Assembly (NCBI RefSeq): GCF_025950095.1
Contig: NZ_JAPDDR010000003.1
Span: 372,001 to 436,000 of the forward strand
Reading direction: 5' to 3'
Source of the DNA: Luteolibacter rhizosphaerae
GTDB taxonomy: Bacteria > Verrucomicrobiota > Verrucomicrobiia > Verrucomicrobiales > Akkermansiaceae
DNA length: 64,000 nucleotides
In this document: positions 23,861 to 31,405 of the stretch, one piece after another
Numbering within the stretch: position 1 is the stretch's first letter
Layout of the letters: every line of letters begins with the position of its first letter
Notes under the pieces: generated by a model
Databases searched by the model: none
Told to the model about the DNA's origin: nothing
What the model saw: the letters and a program-made list of their open reading frames with translations, nothing else
Translations under genes and position numbers: made by a program

Positions 23861-25927
23861 CTAGTTCCGCTTCCGGAACTGGCCCAGAGCGGAGGGCACC
23901 GTTCCCCACACTCGCGCTAGAACGGATCTCCCGCCGCCATCGCCTCGTTCTGCAGCGAGCAGAATCCGGGTGCCGCTCTTCTCCACGTCCCATGTTCCGC
24001 TGGATTCCCCTGGCTGCCAACCCTGTGCGAGAAGGTCCTCCAAAAAGTCTTCCCTCGATGCTCCATTGGCGGACCAAAGGGAAAACTCGATACCCGGTCC
24101 CAATCCCGACGAGTCGTCGTGGCTCTTGGCAGGGCGCCACCATCCACGGCAGCGAAACCAAGCCCGGATCCGCGGTTGTAGGTTGGAGACCAGATCGAGC
24201 TGTGTTCTCGATAAAAGATTGTCGAACCGCGTATCCAGGGGGCGCAGCGGCTGCATGCGATCCACCACGCCCTGATAGCCCGCCAGACCCATCTGCCCGT
24301 AGTAAATGATCGAGCCCTCCACCGCCCTCACCGGTCCGCCCGAGTAGACAAAGCCCTCCCACTTCGCATCACCATTGGAGGTGAAACGCCGCGGATGCTT
24401 CGCGATCAGCAGCGCCTCCGCCTTGCCGTAGCCGATCTGCTGCCGCAGGTAGCCGCGCAGCGCAGGCCGGCGGTGATGCCACACGAAGGCGGTCGGCGCG
24501 AAGCCCAGCCGGTAGCCCTTGTCCCGCAGCCGCCAGCAGAAATCCACATCGTCGCCCGCGGTCTTGAACTGCGGATCGAATCCGCCGATGTCGAAGTACG
24601 CCGTACGTCGTACCGCGATGTTGCAGCCGGGTAGATGCTCCGCCTCTTCGTCATCCAGCATCACATGGCTGGGAGCACCCGGCGCTGCCGCGACCACGGC
24701 CTCCACCGCATCTTTCGGTGGCGGTGGTAGGTTCGGCCCGCCGACCCCATCCCAGCCTTTGGCGAAGGCGGTCGCCAGGCCTGCCAGCCAGTCGCGATCC
24801 GGCTCGCAGTCGTCATCCGTGAAGGCCACGAACTCGCCCGTCGCCGCCTCTGCCCCGGCATTGCGCGCGGCGCTCAGGCCTGAGGGCTCCAGCCGGATCA
24901 GGATCGCGCCGGGGAATTGCTTCTCCACCAGCCCGGCAGTGCCGTCGCTTGATCCGTCATCCACCACGATCACCTCGTGCGCGGACAGCGACTGCTTCTC
25001 CAGCGCCTTCAGACAGGCCCCGATCCGCGGCCTGCCATTCCGCGTGCACACGATCACCGAGATCTTCGCATCCGGGGTTATCGGGGGCTTCACGGCAAAG
25101 GCCTTGGCCACTGCCGGGAGTGCCGGCTTCGGCCGGCCATCGCGATCGACCAGGCCGAAATCCCAGTCCTTCACCTCCAGCCCCGCATTCCACCAGCGGT
25201 CGCTCCACGCGTAGATCGTGAGCCCCGCCGTGCCTTCCTCTCTCATCGCACGGATGCCCCACGCGAGGGTCTCCGCCTGCCGTTCCAAGCCGTTGCGGCG
25301 GGAATCCAAGCCAAATTCCGAGATCATCACCGGACGATCTCCGGCGATGTGGTGGAGCCGCCGCAGATACTTCCGGAAAGCCCCCTCGTCCTCCAAGTAC
25401 ACGTTGAAGGCCGTGAAGTCGGCATTCTCGGGCTCGAGGTATTCCGTGCTCGGGTAGTTCCCGTAGCACCAGAGCAGTCCCGGCCGCAGTTCCTTTCCTA
25501 AGGTGATCACGCTCTCGAGGGCTTTCCGAACCTTCACCGGGCCCATCCATCGCACCAGGTCGGCAGGTACCTCGTTGGCTACGAATACCGCCGCCAGAGC
25601 CGGATGGTCCTCCAGCGGTCGCAGCGCCTCGGCCAGCGACACCTTGGCTGACGCCAGGATTCGCTCGTCCTTCAAGAAATCCACGGCTTGCGGCCATTTC
25701 AGCCCGCCCATCACCCGCAGCCCGTGGGCCAGCGCCGCATCCAGCAGATTGCGCGTCGGCATTTCGTACAGGCGCAGCGCATTGAAGCCCGCCGCGGCAA
25801 TTCCTTGGAAATCCGTGCTGAAGTCCTCCGGCCAGCCTCCGGGGAAGGGGCCGTAGGTCACGGCGCGCACGGCGATGCGGCTTCCTCCGGCACGGAAGAA
25901 TTTGCCATCGACGCACAGGGCCTCCAT
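23861..25927 (-). CDS. Glycoside hydrolase (clan A-like)-GT2 glycosyltransferase fusion
   Basis: 688 residues. Residues 1-275 look like a clan GH-A TIM barrel. The acid/base Glu is in FVANEVPAD (about 119) and the nucleophile Glu in MISEFGLD (about 204); FNALRLYEMPT and IYAWSDRWWN are further barrel strands. From about 288 a family 2 glycosyltransferase begins: ISVIVCTRNGRPRIGACLKALEKQ, VIVVDDGSSDGTAG, GLSAARNAGAE, FTDDDCEPD (DxD at 371-373), GCNIAVRRTAYFDIGGFD and DVDFCWRLRDKGYRLGF. A tail of about 120 residues is unassigned. No signal peptide is seen, so the hydrolase half appears cytoplasmic. It may build or trim a surface glycan. Divergent from glutamate dehydrogenase. Confidence 0.88.
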   Translation of the reverse strand: MEALCVDGKFFRAGGSRIAVRAVTYGPFPGGWPEDFSTDFQGIAAAGFNALRLYEMPTRNLLDAALAHGLRVMGGLKWPQAVDFLKDERILASAKVSLAEALRPLEDHPALAAVFVANEVPADLVRWMGPVKVRKALESVITLGKELRPGLLWCYGNYPSTEYLEPENADFTAFNVYLEDEGAFRKYLRRLHHIAGDRPVMISEFGLDSRRNGLERQAETLAWGIRAMREEGTAGLTIYAWSDRWWNAGLEVKDWDFGLVDRDGRPKPALPAVAKAFAVKPPITPDAKISVIVCTRNGRPRIGACLKALEKQSLSAHEVIVVDDGSSDGTAGLVEKQFPGAILIRLEPSGLSAARNAGAEAATGEFVAFTDDDCEPDRDWLAGLATAFAKGWDGVGGPNLPPPPKDAVEAVVAAAPGAPSHVMLDDEEAEHLPGCNIAVRRTAYFDIGGFDPQFKTAGDDVDFCWRLRDKGYRLGFAPTAFVWHHRRPALRGYLRQQIGYGKAEALLIAKHPRRFTSNGDAKWEGFVYSGGPVRAVEGSIIYYGQMGLAGYQGVVDRMQPLRPLDTRFDNLLSRTQLDLVSNLQPRIRAWFRCRGWWRPAKSHDDSSGLGPGIEFSLWSANGASREDFLEDLLAQGWQPGESSGTWDVEKSGTRILLAAERGDGGGRSVLARVWGTVPSALGQFRKRN

Positions 25928-25989
25928 CGGGGCGAAACCCTAGGCGGCGCGGCGGAAGTTCCAAGCTCCAAGCGCGATCAGGCCGCGCT

Positions 25990-26006
25990 CCAAACGATTC
26001 GTTTGG
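25990..26006. promoter_or_regulatory. Inverted repeat between the GH-GT2 and glutamate dehydrogenase genes
   Basis: CCAAACG-ATT-CGTTTGG, perfect 7-base arms with a 3-base spacer. It lies 31 bases before the glutamate dehydrogenase ATG and 63 bases before the divergent gene's ATG. Its size and place fit a dimeric repressor operator; no regulator is assigned. Confidence 0.45.
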
Positions 26007-26036
26007 CAAGCCGCCGATCGTGGTTAGAAAGGACTC

Positions 26037-27299
26037 ATGCGCGAAGAGCTCCTCCGGAACCCGGTTTTCTCGATGGCGGCCACCCAGTTCGACCTCGTGG
26101 CGGACTTCCTCGGCCTGAATGACGAGATCCGGGAGCGCACCAAGTGGCCCAAACGTCTGATCACCGTGACCGTGCCGATCCGTCATGACGATGGTGCCGT
26201 GAAGGTCTACTTCGGCCACCGGGTGCAGCACCACCTCACCCGCGGCCCGGTGAAGGGCGGCCTCCGCTATCATCCGAATGTCGATCTCGGCGAGGTCGCG
26301 GCCCTGGCCATGTGGATGAACTGGAAGTGCGCCCTCATGGACCTGCCCTTCGGCGGGGGCAAGGGCGGCATCACCTGCGACCCACGCAAGATGAGCATCG
26401 GCGAACTCGAGCGCCTCACCCGCCGCTACACCATGGAGATGATTCCCTTCATCGGGGAGGACATCGACATCATGGCGCCGGACATGGGGACGAACGAACA
26501 AACCATGGCATGGATGACGGACACTTACTCCACCCATGCCGGCCGACTGATTCCCGGTATCGTCACCGGCAAGCCGATCGGCCTGCAGGGTTCCGCCGGG
26601 CGCACCCAAGCAACCGGCCATGGCGTCGCCTTCCTCGCCTGCCGTGCATTGAACAAGCTCGGCATCAAGCTCACCGACGCCACGGCGATCGTTCAGGGTT
26701 TCGGCAATGTCGGCTCGCATGCCGCCTACGGACTCTCCAATTCCGGGGTGAAGATCACCGGCATTTCGGATGTCACCGGAGCGATCTGGAATGCGAATGG
26801 GATCGATACCCGCAAGCTCCGCGATCATGTCGCCGCGCGCGGAAGCATCGCGGGATTCACCGAGGCGGATCCCATCGATCCTGCCCTGCTTCTCACACAG
26901 CCTTGCGATATCCTCGTTCCGGCTGCGACCGACATGGTGATCACCGGTGACAATGCACCGCAGTTGAAATGTAGGATTCTCGCGGAGGGTGCGAATGGTC
27001 CGACCACTCCTGAGGCGGACAAGGTGATCGATGCCCGCGGGGATATTTTTGTGATCCCGGACATCCTCTGCAATGCGGGCGGCGTCACCGTTTCTTATTT
27101 CGAGTGGGTGCAAAATCTCCAGCGCTTCCAGTGGTCCGAACGCGAGGTGCTGACCAAGCTGGAAACCATGCTGGAGAGTGCCTTCTCGCGGGTGCTGGTC
27201 TTTGCCGAACGCAACAAATTGTCGCACCGCATGGCCGCGCAGTCGCTTGCCGTGAAGACCGTCGCCGATGTCAAGGCACAGCGCGGCCTCTTTCCCTGA
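26037..27299 (+). CDS. gdhA: Glu/Leu/Phe/Val dehydrogenase (glutamate dehydrogenase)
   Basis: 420 residues, typical of hexameric glutamate dehydrogenases. It interconverts glutamate and 2-oxoglutarate plus ammonia in the cytoplasm. Catalytic segments: PVKGGLRYHP, the Lys-bearing DLPFGGGKGGI, and DIMAPDMGTNEQTMAWM. The Rossmann NAD(P) site is IVQGFGNVGSHAAYGL, and AEGANGPTTPEAD and VIPDILCNAGGVTVSYFEWVQN complete the family. AAGGA lies 5 bases before ATG 26037. An inverted repeat at 25990-26006 may be an operator. Cofactor preference and direction are not readable with certainty. Confidence 0.96.
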   Translation: MREELLRNPVFSMAATQFDLVADFLGLNDEIRERTKWPKRLITVTVPIRHDDGAVKVYFGHRVQHHLTRGPVKGGLRYHPNVDLGEVAALAMWMNWKCALMDLPFGGGKGGITCDPRKMSIGELERLTRRYTMEMIPFIGEDIDIMAPDMGTNEQTMAWMTDTYSTHAGRLIPGIVTGKPIGLQGSAGRTQATGHGVAFLACRALNKLGIKLTDATAIVQGFGNVGSHAAYGLSNSGVKITGISDVTGAIWNANGIDTRKLRDHVAARGSIAGFTEADPIDPALLLTQPCDILVPAATDMVITGDNAPQLKCRILAEGANGPTTPEADKVIDARGDIFVIPDILCNAGGVTVSYFEWVQNLQRFQWSEREVLTKLETMLESAFSRVLVFAERNKLSHRMAAQSLAVKTVADVKAQRGLFP

Positions 27300-27336
27300 A
27301 CTTGCCGCCATTCGTTTGACCTGCTAGCTTCCCACC

Positions 27337-27867
27337 GTGAGCCTCGCGATCCAACTGCCGCCGCGGGAGAACCAGATGGAGTTCAATCTCCGCATCTGGG
27401 AGCAATTGCTTGCCGATCCGGTGCTGGCGAAGATCGAGGGTCGCATCGAAACGGACCGGCATGGCCGTATCATCATGACTTCTCCTCCCGGGCCGTCCCA
27501 CGGCAGCAAACAAGCAGAGATAAGCTATGTTCTTCGCGTCCTTCTGAGTGGCCGCGTTGTCACGGAATGCCCGATCTCCACCTCGGATGGCGTCCGAGCT
27601 GCCGATGTCGCTTGGTTTTCCGATCTCCGTTATGCGCGGGCTTTCGACCGCCGCTGCTTCCTCGAAGCTCCCGAGATCTGCGTGGAAGTGATCTCTCCCG
27701 GGAACACGAAGGCGGAAATGGAGGAAAAGATGGCGCTCTATTTCGATGCGGGAGCCATCGAGGTTTGGTTCTGCGATGAAGACGGGCGGATGCGCTTCCA
27801 TTCCCCGCAGCAATCCTTGGAGAAGTCTTTGCTCTGTCCTGATTTCCCGGCGATGATCGAAGCCTGA
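27337..27867 (+). CDS. Uma2 family PD-(D/E)xK putative endonuclease
   Basis: 176 residues from GTG 27337. It matches the Uma2/DUF820 family, with a restriction-endonuclease-like fold that is abundant in cyanobacteria and PVC bacteria but of unproven function. Signatures: SPPGPSHGSKQAEISYVLRVLL, SDGVRAADVAWFS (Asp of the core), APEICVEVISPGNTKAEMEEKMALYFDAGAIEVWFCD (ExK-like and the following conserved Lys). The family often shows 3-5 nearby copies; only one is seen here. Its stop overlaps the start of the next gene, so the two are translationally linked. Confidence 0.9.
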   Translation: MSLAIQLPPRENQMEFNLRIWEQLLADPVLAKIEGRIETDRHGRIIMTSPPGPSHGSKQAEISYVLRVLLSGRVVTECPISTSDGVRAADVAWFSDLRYARAFDRRCFLEAPEICVEVISPGNTKAEMEEKMALYFDAGAIEVWFCDEDGRMRFHSPQQSLEKSLLCPDFPAMIEA

Positions 27868-28814
27868 TGCAGGCACTACGATTTCATCAGTTCGGCAAGC
27901 CCCTCGAAGTGCTTCGCTTGGAGGAGCTCGAGCTTCCGCCGCTGAAGCAGAATGAGGTCTGTCTCAAGATGCTCGCCGCGCCGGTGAACCCGGCGGACCT
28001 CAATCTCATCGAAGGCACGTATGGAGTGAAGCCGCCCCTGCCTTCGACTCCCGGGATTGAAGGTTGCGGGGAAGTTGTGGAAAGCACTTCGCCGGACTTC
28101 GCGCCAGGCGACCGCGCGATCATTCTCCGCCGGGCAGGAAGCTGGGCCTCGCATGTTCAGATCGATGCGGCATCGCTCTTCAAGCTTCCCTCCGGCCTCG
28201 ATCCTGCCCAAGCCGCGATGCTGAAGGTGAACCCCGCGACCGCGTGGCGCTTGCTCACCGGCTTCGGGATGCCGGAGAAGGAATCATGGGTCGTGCAGAA
28301 CGCCGCGAACTCCGCGGTGGGTCGCTGCGTGATCGTGCTGGCGAAGCAACTCGGCCTACACACCATCAATCTCGTGCGGCGGGCGGAGTTGGTCGGGGAG
28401 CTCGAAGCCTTGGGTGCCGATGTGGTTGCCCTTGATGACGACGTCGCGGTCGCGGCTCACGGTGACAAGGCTCCCGTTCTTGCTTTCAATTGTGTGGGGG
28501 GCGAGAGCGCGCTCCGACTCATGAATCTCCTCGCGCCCGGTGGCACCCACATCACCTTCGGTGCCATGGCCCGGCGTCCGCTCAACGTCCCGAACGGGCT
28601 TCTCATTTTCAAGAATCTCAACCTCCGCGGTCTCTGGATCACGAAGTGGATCGAGGCTGCCTCTTCCGAAGAGATTCGGGAAGTTTACGGACGTCTCGCT
28701 ACCAGCGGTCTGCATATGCCGGTCGATCGCCTCGTTCCTTTGGCGAACTACCCGGAAGCATTGGAGGCTCTCGCCTCACCGGAGCGGAACGGGAAAGTAC
28801 TACTGGTTCCGTAG
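27867..28814 (+). CDS. Medium-chain dehydrogenase/reductase, 2-enoyl thioester reductase-like
   Basis: 315 residues. The N-terminal GroES-like domain has VNPADLNLIEGTYGVKPPLPSTPGIEGCGEVVE. The Rossmann domain has ESWVVQNAANSAVGRCVIVLAKQLGLHTINLVRR, a close match to mitochondrial MECR/ETR enoyl reductases. These reduce trans-2-enoyl-thioesters with NADPH. Zinc-binding residues of alcohol dehydrogenases are absent, as in this subgroup. It could serve fatty-acid synthesis or be a general quinone/enal reductase. The ATG overlaps the Uma2 stop (TGATG). The gene ends directly against the convergent SLOG gene. Confidence 0.88.
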   Translation: MQALRFHQFGKPLEVLRLEELELPPLKQNEVCLKMLAAPVNPADLNLIEGTYGVKPPLPSTPGIEGCGEVVESTSPDFAPGDRAIILRRAGSWASHVQIDAASLFKLPSGLDPAQAAMLKVNPATAWRLLTGFGMPEKESWVVQNAANSAVGRCVIVLAKQLGLHTINLVRRAELVGELEALGADVVALDDDVAVAAHGDKAPVLAFNCVGGESALRLMNLLAPGGTHITFGAMARRPLNVPNGLLIFKNLNLRGLWITKWIEAASSEEIREVYGRLATSGLHMPVDRLVPLANYPEALEALASPERNGKVLLVP

Positions 28815-30236
28815 CTAGCGCTTCCGCTTGCCCCGCGTGCCCGCCCACTCCCAGAGCTCCGTCAGTAACAGCCTCTCGCAAGAAGCCACCACGGCGGCCG
28901 CCGTGGTGTAGCACTTGGCTTCCATCAGCTCGGCCCGTTTCTCGGTGAGTTGATCCGCTACCTGTAGATACACCTTGGCCCGTCGCTTGTGTTCGAAGAG
29001 CGGGATCATCGCCAGACACCATGCGGCGATTGCGGGCAGTACCGTTGGCAAGAAGTTGAGGACGACCCGGTTTATCCCCTCCGGTACCTGCCATTTCCAC
29101 ACGCCCGCCGAGATCGCGGTGGCACCCAGGATCATCGCACCGATCGAGGTGATGCGGAAGAGTGTCTGGAACACGCGCAGACGTCGTGCCGCGAGGTGAC
29201 CTTTCTCCGTGAAGTAGCGGATCTGTCCGTCGAGCCTCTCTGCCAGATAGTGAACGCGGGCCGATCTCCAGTCTTGGCGCTCCCGGACCAAGTGCCAGGC
29301 CGAGCTCCGCAAAAAAGGCGCATCCTCATCGAAGAGATCCGCTGCAATGGGGCGCAATGGTGGCGCGAACGAATGTGATGCCAGCAGCGAGCGCAGTAGC
29401 TCGGCGTGGAGGCGGTCTTCCATCCACGCATCGCTGATCCGGAAACGTGCTCCCACCCACGGCAATGTTGCCGCGAGCGAGACGACCACGAACTTGATCG
29501 CGGGAGCCGCATTCTCCGCCAGCTTGAAGGCGACTAGAACCGCGGTCGCGATCGTCGCAAACTGGTTCAGCGAGATGGATCCGGCAGCGAACCAGCGCGA
29601 GCGCGGGGCGCCGTGCACGGCGCGTTGATCCAAGGTGTTGAAAAGTTTCTCCACGTTTGTTGCCGGTGGGAAAGCAGCGAACTCTTGATCGATCCAAGGG
29701 AAAGGTTTCGTTCCTTCCACCGGTCCGATCACTCCGCTACCCGCCTCGATGATCCGGAAAGGCAGCTTCCTCTCCCGTGCTTCGGAGATGGTCTCCGCGG
29801 TGCCGCCGATCCCGCGTGCCGGCTTGCCATCCCAGAAGAACAGCATCGCGTCGGAAACATCCAGGATCTCCCGCGCCGCCAGATGGTAAGCTTCCGGGGC
29901 GACTTCGTTTCCAGGTGCGATCTCAGTAAAGGTCGCGCCTTCCGTCAGCGCTTCCGCCCGAGCCCATTCCGCAGGATCGTCGAAGTCTTCTTGGAAGCGA
30001 TCCTTCGGGAAGGGCAGCACCACGCTGTAGGCCAGCCCCAGCTCCCGACAGGATTCCAGGAAAATCAAGTCCGCCCCCCCCGCGGCGCTTGCCCGGCCCG
30101 TCACCACCCCTTTCGCATGCTGGCAGAAATCCCGCAGCCCGGCGAGGATCGCCGTCTTGGTTGCCACCGCATCGGCAATCGTCCGGTGACCGGCAAACCC
30201 GATCACCCAGACGCGCTGGATCTTCCCTTCAGTCAT
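28815..30236 (-). CDS. SLOG-like nucleotide-sensor protein with four membrane segments
   Basis: About 473 residues from ATG 30236, which lies in ATGACTGA overlapping the patatin stop; a TTG at 30251 is the alternative. Residues about 5-180 look like a Rossmannoid SLOG domain: WVIGFAGHRTIAD, ASAAGGADLIFLESCRELGLAYSVVLPFP, LDVSDAMLFFWDGKPA and GIGGTAETISEA (glycine-rich ligand loop). Two hydrophobic pairs follow (about 225-261 and 361-415), with a soluble segment between and a Cys-containing helix at the end. This recalls SLATT/S-4TM pore-forming effectors that Burroughs, Aravind and colleagues linked to SLOG sensors. Probable role: membrane effector triggered by a nucleotide signal. It is last in a four-gene minus-strand operon. 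Confidence 0.75.
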   Translation of the reverse strand: MTEGKIQRVWVIGFAGHRTIADAVATKTAILAGLRDFCQHAKGVVTGRASAAGGADLIFLESCRELGLAYSVVLPFPKDRFQEDFDDPAEWARAEALTEGATFTEIAPGNEVAPEAYHLAAREILDVSDAMLFFWDGKPARGIGGTAETISEARERKLPFRIIEAGSGVIGPVEGTKPFPWIDQEFAAFPPATNVEKLFNTLDQRAVHGAPRSRWFAAGSISLNQFATIATAVLVAFKLAENAAPAIKFVVVSLAATLPWVGARFRISDAWMEDRLHAELLRSLLASHSFAPPLRPIAADLFDEDAPFLRSSAWHLVRERQDWRSARVHYLAERLDGQIRYFTEKGHLAARRLRVFQTLFRITSIGAMILGATAISAGVWKWQVPEGINRVVLNFLPTVLPAIAAWCLAMIPLFEHKRRAKVYLQVADQLTEKRAELMEAKCYTTAAAVVASCERLLLTELWEWAGTRGKRKR

Positions 30237-31344
30237 GGTCGAAGTGTTCAAGCTTCACCGCGTGCTCCGCATAGGTCGCCCCCATCTCACCGAGAAAGTC
30301 CATCAGCTCGATGTTATCCAGCGTGAAGCCCTTCTTGCTCACCTCCAGCGCGGCCTTCATCTCAGCCTCACCGATCGCCCGGTCATAGCGCGCGTAGAGA
30401 AACGCGGCTCGCGGGTTCTCGCGCACCAGCGTGCCCAGCTCGCTATCCAGCGGATCGCCGTAGCGGCATTCCCCTTGCTGGCGGCAGACCAGGTCCTGCA
30501 TCCATTGCGCCGATCCGATCAGCGCGGCGGGCAACGACTTCGCTTGCGCTAACAGATGCTCGACCAGTTTACCGCCGCGGCCGGTCTTCACTCGCCCCGT
30601 GCCGACGGATACCAGGCTCATCCGCTCCTTCCCGTCCGGCCATGCCAGCTTGTATTCCGGCAGCGTGGCCATCGTGTAGAGCAGGTAGGCAGGATTGTTG
30701 AAGGGTGTCACGCCCCCGTCCTCGAAGGCGAAGACATGCTTCTTTATGCTCCCATCGATTTGATCCGTGATCTCGATCACCTCCGGCGGGAAAAAGGTCG
30801 GCGCGGCTGTGCTCGCACGCACGATCTGCCACAGCGGCAGGTCCAGGTTGCAGCCCGGCTTGCTGCGATCGTTGTAGAGCGCGCGGGGATTGTTCGACAT
30901 CGGCCACGGTGAGCCAGTCGAAGCATTCCGCGTCACCACCAGCAGTAAGGTCCGAAGCTTCGAGGTTCCGAGTGTCGCCGGGGTGCCGTTGTTCTCGACG
31001 AAGAAGCTTCTCAGGAAATCGGAGATTGGTTCGCCATCGAAGCGGTTCTTGAAGATCGCCCCCAGCCCCGCCTTCGTGAACATCAGCTTGGAGTTCTCCC
31101 GATACAGCCGGATCACCTCGTTCACCGGCATGCCCCAGGAGAGGAAGGTGGCAATGATTGCTCCCGTGCTGGTGCCACCCATGTAGTGGAAGTGGTCGGC
31201 CAACACGAGGTCCGGCTTGCCGGTCTTCTCCCGCAACAGCGTTTCGATCCGTTTCGCGACTTCCAAGGAGAATAGCCCTCGGATACCCCCGCCATCGAAG
31301 GCAAGCAAGCGAGCGCGGCCGGAAGGGGGAGCCGTAAGATCCAT
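30229..31344 (-). CDS. Patatin-like phospholipase (putative membrane-degrading effector)
   Basis: 371 residues. All catalytic parts are present: oxyanion loop FDGGGIRGLFSL (17-26), nucleophile elbow GGTSTGAIIA (Ser59), and the catalytic Asp in FEDGGVTPFNNPA (Asp209). The middle contains APTFFPPEVI and VSVGTGRV, typical of the CapV-like and eukaryotic patatin branch. Such enzymes hydrolyse phospholipid acyl chains; in bacterial defence they destroy the membrane when activated. The start is 61 bases after the STAND ATPase stop, and the end overlaps the SLOG gene start by 8 bases. No signal peptide. It could also be a housekeeping lipase, but the neighbours favour a regulated effector. Confidence 0.92.
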   Translation of the reverse strand: MDLTAPPSGRARLLAFDGGGIRGLFSLEVAKRIETLLREKTGKPDLVLADHFHYMGGTSTGAIIATFLSWGMPVNEVIRLYRENSKLMFTKAGLGAIFKNRFDGEPISDFLRSFFVENNGTPATLGTSKLRTLLLVVTRNASTGSPWPMSNNPRALYNDRSKPGCNLDLPLWQIVRASTAAPTFFPPEVIEITDQIDGSIKKHVFAFEDGGVTPFNNPAYLLYTMATLPEYKLAWPDGKERMSLVSVGTGRVKTGRGGKLVEHLLAQAKSLPAALIGSAQWMQDLVCRQQGECRYGDPLDSELGTLVRENPRAAFLYARYDRAIGEAEMKAALEVSKKGFTLDNIELMDFLGEMGATYAEHAVKLEHFDHD

Positions 31345-31405
31345 GGGCGGGTTATCTAACGAATCAAACCGAGCAAGGCCAGAAAGGAACGAGAAATGCG
31401 AGGCT

